Source: Adiantum capillus-veneris (taxonomy: Eukaryota > Streptophyta > Polypodiopsida > Polypodiales > Pteridaceae). Taken from it: a DNA stretch of 64,000 nucleotides. The notes beneath the pieces are model-generated. The model saw only the letters and a list, made by a program, of their open reading frames with translations, ran no database searches and was not told the origin of the DNA. Numbering within the stretch: the stretch's first letter is position 1; each line of letters opens with the position of its first letter. This document shows positions 48,333-60,147 of this stretch, piece after piece. The position numbers were made by a program, and so were the translations under genes. The DNA lies in NCBI GenBank assembly GCA_014529385.2, contig CM043956.1, forward strand, positions 62,088,620 through 62,152,619, read 5' to 3'.

Positions 48333-48788
48333 GTGTCATTTCTGACATTGTATGTGCAGTCTTGGATTGCTGACAAGGATGACTTCCTTCGGAGCCGGAC
48401 AAGAGAGTATCGAGGAAGGGATGCGGCCCTAGCACAGTACCTTTCAAAGCTTTGCGAGTCACCGATAGTAGTTTTTCACAATTCCATGTCACAAGAGGGT
48501 TCAATAGCAACTTACACATTCAAGACACTATCACGCTTCTTGGGTGGACCGGTGCTGCCCAAAAGTGCAGATAAAGTCATTCTTGTGGACAAAGTGTTTG
48601 CTAGAGATTGTTTTGGTTACTGCCCAGGCTATACAGGTGGTCGGGCAGCGTATTACTACACCTACAAAGCAATGGCACTAGCTCTTGGTAGACAAAACCC
48701 AGATGAACTTTTAGAGTATGGCAAACATCTCATGATTCGTTACAAGGGTGACGTGCCAAAAAACAAAATTGAACCTGCAAAATCTTGA
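46197..48788 (+). CDS. Element B gene 3, unknown ~600-aa acidic protein
   Basis: Three exons (46197-46245, 46919-48243, 48360-48788) join in frame at GT-AG sites. The start is MEETPPLEFLQTPPTK and the product is intact. Basic clusters near the N-terminus (SRQKRLKP, LLKRNTRKRN) suggest nuclear entry. An acidic middle (EVEEVEDTVDLEVEAIEV) follows a Cys/His-containing segment (CRHSACPLHQKEC). The C-terminal exon encodes a conserved-looking domain (KVILVDKVFARDCFGYCPGY). No family is recognised. It diverges from the fusion gene, so the two may be co-regulated. Both introns contain long GA or CT tracts, and intron 1 holds 61-bp modules 3 and 4. Confidence 0.7.
46461..46521. repeat. 61-bp GC-rich quasi-palindromic module 3
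   Basis: Begins TACTAACGGCGCGCATAGCC and ends CTCCGCGCGCCTATAGTA. It lies in intron 1 of the rightward element B gene. Confidence 0.8.
46543..46603. repeat. 61-bp GC-rich quasi-palindromic module 4
   Basis: Begins TACTTAAGGCGCGCGGAGAG and ends CCTTGCGCGCCTTTAGTC. It lies 21 bp from module 3. Confidence 0.75.
46619..46843. repeat. (GA)n, (TA)n, (GA)n tracts in intron
   Basis: Two GA tracts (46619-46688 and 46761-46843) flank a short TA-rich stretch inside intron 1 of the rightward gene. Confidence 0.95.
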
Positions 48789-48851
48789 TACACTTCAAGT
48801 AGCAATTGTATAAGATCATGTATTACATAAATTTTGTACAATGTCATCCAC

Positions 48852-51702
48852 TCAGAGTATCTTTCTCCACTTGTGATTCACATACACCATTGTCTCTCTC
48901 CACCTTCGTTGACTTTCACGAGCTCCGGAGTTGTTGTATGCCATTGATCTTTTAGCTTTTTGTTGTTGTAAATGCCTGATGGCTTGTGCTGTTGCTGAAT
49001 TTGCCAAGACTTCTTTTGCCTGCATTCGATGAATGATTCTACGATAGAACCATTCAAATAGTTCTCTCAAACTGTTAGCCTTGATTCGAGAGCCACCATG
49101 TTGTGTGTGCCTGAAATAAGCATTTCTCGCCATGTAATGAGACTTTTCCATCCCTTGGGTATTCCATATTGCCGGGTTCCCATACTTCTGTATAAAATAT
49201 GGAAAATGATTGAAGATGATGTGCTGGATATAAAAACAGATTAGTTAGAATGTTTTACAGTCACATATTTGCACATAAGAGAGAAAGAAATACATTATAA
49301 TACCATGTAGTGAGTAATCTAGGTGTCTGTCCATGCTGTCTTGAATGATTTTTTCAGAAGGTTGAGATTTTCCTTGAACTTGTTCATATCACCTTGTGAC
49401 CAGTCATCTTTGTCGCACATCAAAAATAGGATGTCTATTGATCGCCAAACCTCAGCCTTCGCGTTACGAGTAGTTGGTTCGTGATCTTTGACTGCAATAT
49501 GTAGCTTTTTCCAGCTCTGATACTCTACCTTGCTAACATAAGATGTGTTATATATTTTTCCATGTTTTGTTAGCTTTGGATCTCTTGTACCTTGGGGCTT
49601 AGATAAAAACCTCCGTGCTTTCACCCCACCGATGGATGGTTTGCATGGGACATCCTTCTCAGCAGCTGATCTCTTTTCATCCCACTGGATTTTCACATTG
49701 CCACCATGAAGCCCCATATCCGACAGTACCATTTCTAAGCAATGCAGGGCTACTTGTCGTTCTGCAAAGTTCTTAATCTTCCAAGCAAACCGGATGTATA
49801 AGTAGACCAATTTCTCCACAATTCTACAAAGGGCATGCATTGTACAAATGTGGACATTCACAAGTGGTATTTTCAAAACTGGTCGAAAAGCAGGATCCTC
49901 AATGTGACATGTTGGAGCTTTTCTCCACCACTTTGGGTCCATGACCTTTGCAGGCTCCATGCAGAACAAACACGGTGACTTTGCCATTGCACCCATTCCA
50001 CAATTATACATGCACTTTAATGTTTTAAGGTCACCTGCAAGATGCCACTGAACTTGAAAGTCTCCCCTTCCATCTAAACGTAGTACCTCTCCCTGGTTAG
50101 TCTGTCGATCAATCACCTCCAGAATATTAGTTCGATGGAACACCCAATATAGAATCTCATGATCTTCTTTCTTTACCTGCAACACAAAATAAATGAGACT
50201 TAAGTAGATCTGAACATTTGAGCTTACTTGAGAATATCGCTTAACTCAAACGCACCAAGCCACCATATGTTAGATTCTGATTGAACAATAAAATATAAAG
50301 GATCATCACTGGGACACTTTGAGAGGGCTCTATTCATTAAAGTAATAATAACACGCTCTAGCTTTTTCTCTTTAACAAGCTCACACTCATCCAGTTTTAA
50401 CACAAAATGTAATAGCCCACGTGACTCTTCAAATGTGATGTTGTAAAACTCCACCATTCTCTTCTGTAGTATCCGCGGGTCCATAAAAATATTGTTGAAC
50501 TCATCATATGCCATGTTCGCTCCATGGCCACTGTAAGTTGCTTTAATATGAAAGGGCTGTCCAAGATAGTCTCCCTGTGCCTCGTTAAGCTGAAGCCTCT
50601 CTTTCCAAACACTTGAGGCTGATGGTAGAAGTTTGGATTTTATACCCTTCCTAACAAATATGGATGAGACAGACTTTTGGATAGCCAAATATCCTCTTTT
50701 GCTTACACCAAGTGAATCAAGTGTGCCTTGTATCTCTTTTGCAGGCACTGAGTTCTCTGAAATACAGCGGTCCACTACATTTGTTTGTAGAACCTTAAAC
50801 TTCTTGTCATGTACTATATCTGCTGCCAGGCTTCTACTTATAAGTGGCTTCAATCTCTTTCCTATATTGGCTTTGGGGTCAATGTTTTCCTTGTCAGGAT
50901 AGATTGAATCTCTACATGAAGACAATGCATCAGTAAATAACAGAAAATTTGCTTCACTAACACTATTTAGGCACATGAAAACAATGCATAACAAGAAAAA
51001 ACAAAAAGATTACTTAACTAAGACAATGTAGCCAACCAAGAAGCATCACCTTAATGCTCGGATTCTTTTCTTGAGACCTCTTGATGCAACCTGCAATGTT
51101 TCAAGATTGCGCAATTTCTTCTTTCGGATACGACCACCCAAGATGGTGTCCTTCATTTGACAACTTCGCACCTTTCCTTTCAGTTCTTGTACCTCTGTTT
51201 TATGTTGCAAAATGGTAACCTGATCTGTAGAATGTAAATGTGAAAGGCGAACAATCTCACATTGTTGAGCTTGGAGAATGCTCTTGTAAGTTTCAGCTTC
51301 TCTTGTAAGTGATTTACAATAACCCAGTAGGCCCTTTTCTCCATCACCAGCAAAGGTCAATAAGCTTGTAGGATTGACAAACGGTGGAGACGCATTAGTT
51401 ATTGGATTCTTAGGGTAGAGAGAGCTTCTCGTCCAGATATCTATGTGTTTAGCTCCTTGAGCTCTGAGCGTGTCTATGGAAGCGGGAGGTATATGTGTGT
51501 TTGTTTTACTGCGCTTAATCAATGGTTGGTACTCATTGTCCAAATCAATGTGAAGGTGATATTTGGCTCGTTTCTGGGTAACATTTGTGCCATTTGAGGA
51601 GTGCGCCATTAGCCAAATGTGCAGGTTTAATGGAAAGTGAATAGCGGCTGCGGATTCGTCCCTCCATGTTAGCCTCATTCTCTCCATATTGACGAGGTTC
51701 AT
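48852..51702 (-). pseudogene. Element B DDE-like transposase
   Basis: Four exons: 51702-51050, 50911-50228, 50176-49304 and 49223-48852. Likely catalytic acids are Asp in LKLDECELVKEKK, Asp in WHLAGDLKTLKCM followed by a Cys pair (KSPCLFCM), and Glu in NTQGMEKSHYMARNAYF followed by RHTQHGG. This order resembles uncharacterised DDE transposase-like proteins of animals and plants; I give no family name. The last junction (THYM joined to HIIFNHFPYFIQKYG) is in frame if the TAG at 49319 is read through. The exon 2-3 join is out of phase by eye. So this copy is probably inactive, or the splice model is slightly wrong. The N-terminal exon is basic with Arg-rich helices (KKRIRALR). Confidence 0.6.
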
Positions 51703-51869
51703 TCAATGCAACTGAAAAGAGGATTATCCCTCAATCACTACGAACGAATGTTCAGAAGAGTAAGGAATCTACTTAAAGTACACTTTTTGAAGTTTTACTA
51801 TGAAAGACCCAACTCTTTTATTTGCCATTTTTTCTAGAGAGAGAGTGCAAAAAATACATTTTCTTAGAA

Positions 51870-51902
51870 GGCCCTCCAAATGACCTCCGAAATTTCCTAA
51901 TG
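51870..51902. repeat. Element B right TIR
   Basis: Starts GGCCCTCCAAATGACCTCCG; the reverse complement of the left TIR apart from one base. Confidence 0.9.
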
Positions 51903-52413
51903 AAACCCCTAAAACGTGGTTAAATTTTTATTGTGTTATTGCAACAGTTTTTCTGGAATTGAAACACCATTTAATGGTGATGTTCGAGGGGAGTGGTGAA
52001 GCATTCTTAACCACATTTTAGTGGTGCTAAACCACTTTAGCACCACTAAAAAGTGGAAAATTTTTATTGAGTTTTTCTGGAACTGCAACACTTTTTAGTG
52101 GTGGTGATGTTTGGGGGGGGAGTGGTGAAGCATTCTCAAAAACCAACATGTCAATTCCATCGTACGTTTACACCAATTCCATCTTGTTCAATCTTTCACT
52201 AGATGATATAAAATCAGATTTGATTTACAATTCAAAGGGCATGCTATTGTATATTGCCTCATGGTTTTCATTGGAAAGTTCGAACACTTCTCCTATGCCA
52301 TCGAGAAGTACAGGCTCCATAGGGAACTTTATTTCCCTTATCAAGTGGGAATATATGAAAACTACTGGCTTGTTATCCCATAGCTCGTACAAGTTTGCTT
52401 GTAGGGATTTATA
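51903..52413. other. Element A flank with CCACTTTTTAG repeats
   Basis: Between the right TIR of B and the transposase of A. It contains several CCACTTTTTAGTGGTG-type units at 52.0-52.14 kb, including GTGGTGCTAAACCACTTTAG. No gene is recognised. Confidence 0.6.
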
Positions 52414-55400
52414 CTAATGGCCCGTGACCATATAAGTATGCTTCTCTATCTTGTTGCCCCATGCATCAATTTGCTTGTTAGTTGTTAGGCCCTTAGCTAC
52501 TACACACTTCAAAATGTAGAAGTCAATAGCCTCCTCATTATTCTCTTCAGAAGTGACAACAAAATTTTCTCTAGGTGTGAGAGCATCTCTTAAGGAGTCA
52601 TAATGACCTGCATAAGTGGCACCATGGAACTCCTCATCGTCTGAGTCTCGGTATGACTGGGAATCATTAGCAAGTGGTTCTAAAGTGTGATATTGCCATG
52701 TCTCCACATGTGATCTGTTCATACACCTTCTCCAATGGCCAAGCCTGCAAGGAAAACAAAAGCATGACAACCGTTTTGATCGCAATGCACAAGTGTTGTT
52801 CTCAGAATACCCATTCACACAGGGCATTGCTCTTGAGCCCTTCAATGGTTTGTAGTTCCATTGATGGGATCGCTGAACATCGCCTAGCTTGACCTCCCAG
52901 AACACCCTCCTGACCTTCCTCTTTTGCTTGTCATACATAGCAGTTGCTCCAGTACTGAGATGCATTCTCAAAAAAGAGACAACTTCAACTGCACAAGTCA
53001 ACCGCACGCTATTTTTCTTCAATTGCTCATGAGTTAGAGCCCTTTTAATGACAGCCCCAGCCCCATCATGTTCCCCCTTTCCATGTCCTGAGAAAAAAAA
53101 ATTCAAATTCATTTCCATGCTAGTAAGGCTCCAATATCTAGCAACAAAGTAGAACGGTCGCTTTGCTTTAAATTGTGAAGCTGTGCCATCTGACCAAACC
53201 CAATGTTTTTTAAAGATTAGCCCTTGATCCCTCACCATTGAGCATGTAACAGAAAAGCATGCTGCACAAATAAGGTGTCATGTTGTTTATTGTCTGAGAC
53301 AAAAAAGTGCATGGTCTTCTTTATTGCACTTGATGTGATGTGGAAATAAGTAATCAGGACAAAGATAGTGACTTGCTTAGTGTACCAATGCATTGGCTGG
53401 ATCTCATTTTGCTCCTTGAAGGAGTAGTTCTCTGCAAAGTCAACGACGGAGACAACCACATCATCTGGAAACAAAGAAATGCAGTCCTTGAACTGTTGTG
53501 CTTGCCACCTAAATATAAAATTGTGAGTGACATACTTCTTCAAGTGGTCTTGGTACACTCGCAAAAGTTCTCTAGGAAGCACTTTCTTGTGGACAATGTC
53601 TTTCACAGTGCTCTTTCTAGCTTCATTGTTTAATCTAGTAGCACCCACTATATTTTCAAAAAACTTCACAGATACTTGCTTCCTCTGCTCAATTTCTTCT
53701 CTTGGACAGATCTGCATATTACTACACCGCATGCATTGCATGTTCCCATTAAGCATTGGTAGCTATGGAAACTATGTTCTGCAAGTATAGGGAAGAGTAT
53801 AGACTCCAACAATGAAGTGGTACTCATACTTGCATTTTTGTATGCAAGACATCCATGGTTGACAGCTTCATCATGATGAAGGCATATAGGGCAGTTGCAC
53901 ATGCAGCAAGAACCATGAAGATCAAAACTTCGAGTCCGCATGTGATTTACTACCTCTTTAAGGAAAATCATTTGTACATGCACAATACAACAGCAGGTGT
54001 AGCGATCCCTCAATTTTTGGACAAAGAACGGTTTCATAGACTTGAAGCAACGTTGCAAAATCTAAATATCTGCATACTTTCTCTTGAATCTTAAATAAAG
54101 CTCCACCTGCAATATACATGTATACAAATGTTAAAAATAAACTTAGCATTCAAAACTGGTTAAATTGTTTCAAAACATTAAAAAGTGATTCTATATCACT
54201 AAAAACTGGTGTGCACCACTAAAAACTAGTAATGATACATTTAGTAGTATTGTTTTACCTGTGAAAATAATGCACCACAAATACAAATTAGTGTAGAAAC
54301 CAGTAACCATACAAAAAGGTAGAATATTAAGAGGTTGTGTGAGGACAACTTAATAGTGGTGAGAAACCGCATTCAGCGTAACTAAAAAGTGGTTTGGCAC
54401 GACTTAAAAGTGAATTCAAACCACTTGACAGTGATGAACCGCCAATAAAAAATGGTATGCACTGCTTGAATATGGTGGGCAACGATTAAAAAGTGGTGAG
54501 TAAGGACATGAAAGTGCTGGGGAATTTCAGAACTAGCACTTAAAAAGTAGTCGAGAGGGACAAAATACAAGGTGACAGACCAACATTAGCACTAGATAGT
54601 AGTCCAACACAACTTGAAAGTGGAGGAGCTCTTGTGAAAAGTGTTTGATGACCACTTTAGACTGGTGAGCGACTAGTTCAAAGTGGCCAGTCACCAATTA
54701 CAATCTAGCACTTAAAAAGTAGCTGGGAGGGACAAAATACTAGGCGACAGACTAGCATCAGAACTAAATAGTGGTCCAACACAACTTGGAAGTGGAGGAG
54801 CTCTTGTGAAAAGTGCTTGATGACCACTTGAGAGTGGTGAGCAACTAGCTCAAAGTGGGCAGTCACCACTTGAACGCGGATTCTAGTCACTTGAATGCGA
54901 TTTCTGGCCACTTGAAAACGGGAACTTGCCGCTTGATTGCAGTGGCAAGGTTTTAGCTACCACTTGAAAGTGGTGTCTCGCCACTTGGGAGTAGTGCCTC
55001 ATCACTTGCATGGAGTGATGACTGACGTAGTGACTTAGCACATGAAAGTGGTGTCTCACCACTTGACGACCACTTGAAATTAGTGAGCAACTACTTCAAA
55101 GTGGGCAGTCACCACTTGAACGCTGATTCTGGTCACTTGAATGCGGTGTCTGGCCACTTGAAAGCGGCAGCTTGTTGCTTGATTGCAGTGACAAGGTTTT
55201 AGCTACCACTTGAAAGTGGTATCTCACCACTTGATGACCACTTGAGAATGGTGAGCAACTAGTTCAAAGTGGGCAGTCACCACTTGAACGCGGTTCTGGT
55301 CATTGGAATGCGGTGTCTGGCCACTTGAAAGTGGGAACTTTCCGCTTGATTGCAGTGTGACAAGGTTTTAGTTACTACTTGAAAGTGGTGTCACACCACT

Positions 55401-56667
55401 TGGGAGTGGTGCCTCACCACTTGCATGGAGTGATGGATTGACATAGTGACTTAGCACATGAAAGTGGATTCTCACCACTTGAATGCGGTCAGACACCACG
55501 TGAAAGTGGTTTTTATACGTGTAAGTGTTGTGTGCACCGCTTCATTGTGGTGTGACAACACTTGTAAGTGTTTACTAACAAAATGTGTTCAAACTCCACT
55601 AATATGGTTTTGGTTACCATCATAAGGTGGTGGGCACCATTCGTGCAGCAGGAGTAAAAAGTCTATGGCACTATTATAACTGTTGCACCATGTTTAAAAG
55701 CTGCTACATCACTTGGAAAAAGTGAGCTGCACCACCAAAAACGTTTGCACCTGTAACACCCCTACGAGTTTGTAAAACACGTCTGTTAGCATTGGGTAAA
55801 CAAGACTTTTTAGTGGGTGAACACCACTTTGTAGGGTTTACGGTGCAACGTTGGTGCATTTCTAGTAAAAACTGTGTCTTAAACATTAAAACCTGCTGCA
55901 AAACATTAAAAACTGTTCCAACACACTAAAAAGTGGTATGGAAACACAAGTAAAAGTGCTTCAAAAACATTTAGAACTATTGATCAAATTTTAGAAGTGG
56001 TTCAGATACAATTGGAGACCAGTATAGTAATGTTTCACCACTTTTTAATGTTGCAGCACCACTAGAAAGTGGTGCAAAACACCAAAACAAGCTGTAGCAC
56101 TAATAAAAAGAAGTATAGAAACATAATGTTGTGGCAGTAATGAGTTGTAGCACCAATAAAAAGTGGTATAGAAACATAATGTTGTAGCAGGAATATGAGT
56201 TGTAGCACCAATAAAAAGTGCTAAAAAAATATATCAATTACCTTAGGCTCCTAAAGAAGGTGGATTGGATGCTTTACATATTAACATCTAGCTAGTGTCT
56301 TACTGAAAACATCTTTCTTGTTGGGGGACACCCTCGTCTCATCCGTCCAAAATTGAAAGACTATGTCTTTAACAGTTTGAGTGATGTGAGTTCTCCGTGC
56401 ATCATCTCTATGATATACAGATGTAGGGAACAAACCATCAGATTCACTTGACACTATTAAGTGATGTTTGGCTGAATATAAGTTTCTTTTGTGGATCCCC
56501 ATAAGCTTGGCAGCTTGCGGTATGCTCATGTCAACGTTTTTCTCCTTGCTTCCACCATTCACCAACATCAACATTGCTGATTTCTTCACAAAAAACTCGT
56601 CTGAAGATCTTGGGACCTTCACATGATTCAAAGTGTTGCGGATGTTTAACAAGGTCTCAAGGAACAC
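52414..56667 (-). pseudogene. Element A DDE-type transposase (broken)
   Basis: The first recognised exon (56667-56242) holds an N-terminal domain (FQFWTDETRVSPNKKDVFSK) and is interrupted by TAA at 56281 and TAG at 56251. After a ~2.2-kb repeat-filled intron come a Cys-rich region (RDRYTCCCIVHVQM, CCMCNCPICLHHDEAV) and the catalytic part. Likely catalytic residues are Asp in VVSVVDFAENYSF, Asp in WVWSDGTASQFKAKRPF and an acidic residue in FSGHGKGEHDGAGAVIKRA. This pattern is shared by uncharacterised transposase-like proteins in plants and animals. A one-base shift near 53238 breaks the frame between the first two acids. It is the only transposase on the A flanks, so it is assumed to belong to A. 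Confidence 0.7.
54160..56235. repeat. Right AAGTGG/CCACTT repeat array of element A
   Basis: A dense array of CCACTTGAAAGTGG, CACTTTTTAGTG and related units fills the intron. Nested tandem copies are present: a 172-bp unit starting AGCACTTAAAAAGTAG at 54535 and 54707, and about three copies of a larger unit containing GGGCAGTCACCACTTGAACG between 54.8 and 55.5 kb. It mirrors the left array at 35.3-36.2 kb. Confidence 0.85.
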
Positions 56668-56780
56668 AAATCTTGTATTGTATCAAGTCTCTCTTCATGG
56701 GAGAAGCTATAATACAAAACCATTTTGGAGGGGGGACTTGCTCCAAGTAATTCCGGTCCTCAACTGTTGTGAATTTCTCT

Positions 56781-56822
<42 letters not shown>

Positions 56823-57283
56823 ATGCCAACCTAGTTAGGTGTAATGTTCATTTTGCTTCCTTTAATCAAGTACTCTTATTATGCTCTTTAAGAATTTTCT
56901 TAAAGGAAATGCTTACTATTGTTATTTCAATTCCTCTACAATCAATGTCATAGCCATATTCCATTACATTAAGTATCATGAACTCACCGCTAGCTCCGCT
57001 TGCCATGGGAATGCCTGATTTGTGCATATGGATTGTTAGAAGCAAGCTAACTGGGATACCATTTTTTGGAGCTCTCATTGTAAAAACATTTATTATTTTG
57101 ATGAATCGGGAATATTGTAACTTCTATTTTCCGGATAAACCTTGTAATTGATGAGCCGGGGCTACAAGCTTCTAGATTGTATCAACCTATCTTTACTTAT
57201 GTGTCCAGCTTTCAATCTAGCCTGGAAAGCTTCCAAGGTTGTGTTGATTGGTTTGTAAATTTTGTAGACAAATACCGATCCTA
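56668..57283. other. No gene; (CT)n tract
   Basis: A CT tract at about 56781-56820. No end of element A could be identified here. Confidence 0.4.
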
Positions 57284-57660
57284 TCAATTTTGGTTCCGAT
57301 TCTTTAAAATCTGATGACAGTGCCTGCATCTCTTCCTCTGCCTTCTTTTTCCATTTCTCTTTAATCTCTCTCCATTGGTTTTGTCTTCAAAGTTTGTAGT
57401 GTCTGCATCATTCTTTTTTGGATTCTTTTGATGGTTGGCTAGATGCGTTGAAATCACTTGCATTTTTCTCCCGATTAGCTCTAGCATGTGCTCTAGTAAC
57501 AACCCGAACTAGAATTGTGAGTTTCTCTTTTGATGAGCTACGTGGCATTACCTCAACTATGTTTATGGCCTTCTTCCCTTTGTTTGCTAGATTCCTAGGA
57601 TGATCTTTAAGAAAATGTCCCCCTTTGCAACCACTATGTCTCAATTCATCTCACATTCCT
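57284..57660 (-). pseudogene. Retrotransposon gag C-terminal remnant
   Basis: The frame contains a single degenerate zinc knuckle, HSGCKGGHFLKDHPRN, where the last Cys appears as His, then NIVEVMP and LVRVVTRAHARANREK, as at the gag/pol boundary of Ty3-type elements. A stop and composition change follow near 57410. It is unrelated in strand to the LTR that begins 30 bp away. Confidence 0.5.
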
Positions 57661-57691
57661 ATCTGGCTCTGGAATATCATTTTTCCAATGG

Positions 57692-58616
57692 TGTTAGAAG
57701 CTGGACACACCCTACGGAAAATGACTGCTCGACGGATTATTATTTTTGGTAATTATTCATTTATTGAGAAAACCTAACATTTCACCTTTGTAAATATTGG
57801 GGCTTACAGAAGTTTCCAGATTGTATCCTAGTTTTGACATTTAGATTAAGTAGATGGTTAAATTGGAACATTAGGGTTTGAGATTGTAAGGTATTTATAC
57901 CACTTTTTGACCTTAATGAAAGACCTTTGTCATTTTAAAAAGTGAAGTTTGTGAGTGAGCGTACTGTGTACGAGAGAGAGTGAGAGCTTCATCTTGAAGC
58001 TACGCGCGCACCGGTGGTCGGAATCGAGGGCGGAGAAGTGCAGCGTGTTGCCCCGAACGAGAGCTACGCGCCAATACCTACATTGCGTGCGTATGGTCTG
58101 GTTTTGCAAGATCGACCTACGAGCTTCATCTGGTGATTCGGTGACCATACATTATCCGTTTTCACATTTCAGCATATCCACACGTCCGCATTGAGTAGAG
58201 CTACACATTAGGTACTTCAGTTTTTGGAAACGACGACCTGCAAATTTCAGCCAGACATCCTACGTGATTTTGCACCGAGTGCTTTGAGTTGGGATTTTGG
58301 TTCCTAGACCTTAGGGAGAGCGACCTATTGGTGTTAGTAGGGTCTCCTTCAAGTTCTGTGGCATTTCGAGACCATTTGATGGGTATTCAACTCTAGAAAG
58401 TGTTGTAGGAAATCTCCTCTTATGCACTCCTGAGGGTTGTAGCTTAGACATTTGGGTAGAGACCTCTGTAGGAATTAGTCGAGAGTCGATCGAGTGTAGA
58501 TTGACACCCTATGCTTGCTTCCACGCGCCTGTAGGTCGAGCTTCATCCTTAGCTAACAAATCTTGTTAGGTGAGTTCTCGTTGTGTTGACGTCCGTCGCG
58601 GAGTATCCGTCCAACA
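57692..58616 (+). repeat. LTR of a Ty3-type retrotransposon, 925 bp
   Basis: The unit starts TGTTAGAAGC and ends GTCCAACA, giving TGTT...AACA ends. A TATA-like TATTTATA lies near 57891. A primer-binding site follows directly. No second LTR is seen in the window, so this is one end of a truncated element. Confidence 0.7.
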
Positions 58617-58637
58617 TTGGCGCCGCTGCTGGGGACG
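58617..58637 (+). other. Primer-binding site of LTR retrotransposon
   Basis: TTGGCGCCGCTGCTGGGGAC follows the LTR end. It closely resembles the TGGCGCCGTTGCCGGGGA-type sites of plant Ty3 elements. Confidence 0.7.
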
Positions 58638-59292
58638 AAAACCCTAGGTAGGTGACAAAGACTAGTCCTTGAGGATAGGGATTCTTTGGCTTGCCAAGAG
58701 TCTCGTTTTGCATTTAGATAGGATCAAAGGGTGGAGGACTGTCTAGGTCTTAGAGGGAGTCTAGGGAGCGTGTGTCTGGCCTAGATCCTTTGACTTAGGT
58801 AGACTTAGGTAGTTTTAGGCCTTAGTTGAGTTGATGAGGAGTTTGAGTGGTAGAAGCGGTGAAAGGAGAGCTTGAGAGTTTGGAGAGGCCATGAAGCAAC
58901 CAAAACACCATTATCACCATTTCACAATGATGAGTAGGAGTAGGGTAAGTAGGACATCATGATTCATGATCTAGAGCACTTCATGCATGTATACTTGCTT
59001 GTTAGGTTCACCACAAGGGTGTAAAAGACACAAAAGAGTATTTGAAAGCTGAAGTGAAGTCCAAAAGTTGCTGTGAGTGTTTCTGATAGAGTTGCAGAGC
59101 ATTAGGAGCATTTTTGTTAGGAAAAAAATACATTTTAAGCCAGGAGACATCCTACGCATAGGATGTCTACAGGCTAATCTGGTGGGAGTTCTACCAAACG
59201 TCGAGCGAAATTATCCGAGCAAGCTCAAAACCAAGCAAAAATACCAAGTGAGTTTCTCATGTATATATATACTTCTTTTCTAAAAAGAGATA

Positions 59293-59328
<36 letters not shown>

Positions 59329-59601
59329 AGATAGAGCTTTCTCTAAACCCAAACAATAAATGTCAGCACTATTGCTCCCCAGTCATGATTATACAAATCT
59401 AGTGGTCCTTATACATGTCATCGTTGCTAGCAAAATTATGTTTTTTGGAAACTTAAATATAGATCAATCTAGTCATCCTTATGTATGTTACCATTGCTAG
59501 GTCAAATATGCTTTTTCACTTCATCTTGCGCATTCTCTCGCTTAAGTTTTAGTCCTCATGAAAACCAAGCTAACGTGTGAGCACAACCAAACTACCTTGT
59601 A

Positions 59602-59684
<83 letters not shown>

Positions 59685-59927
59685 CTCTCTAAAAAAGTTT
59701 GCGTTTCTTTCTATGTTTAGATTTCAAGTCCGCTAAAATATAATGCTAAGAGCCGTTTGAAAAATCAAAACAACCAATTGAAGGGAGGGAAATAAGGATA
59801 GAATCCGCTTTGAAAATTCAAGAAAATAGAGTTTAATTGTAAAAAATACGTTATTTTGAGAAATTTCCTCTATGGATGTCTATGAAATTGTTTTTTTCCG
59901 AACACTATCTGAAGCATGTGAATCAGT

Positions 59928-60001
<74 letters not shown>

Positions 60002-60147
60002 ACGCTAAGCATACCCTCATTAGAAATATAACAAGCTTACATTTGTCCAAAAATGATTTGCAGGGAAACCCAACAACAATACCACAGAGTAAAACTTTCT
60101 TTAGTAGCACTACATTTCAGAGAGGCGCCTACCTAAGATTAATTAAG
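58638..60147. other. Retroelement leader and microsatellites, no gene
   Basis: Leader-like sequence follows the primer-binding site to about 58960. (CA)n at 59294-59326, (CT)n(CA)n at 59605-59681 and (CT)n at 59931-59999 follow. No gag or pol frame is visible. Confidence 0.45.

Noticed and set aside
54160-56235. CRISPR-like array
   Set aside because: Repeat units are short, irregular and both direct and inverted, with no constant spacers; context is a plant transposon intron.
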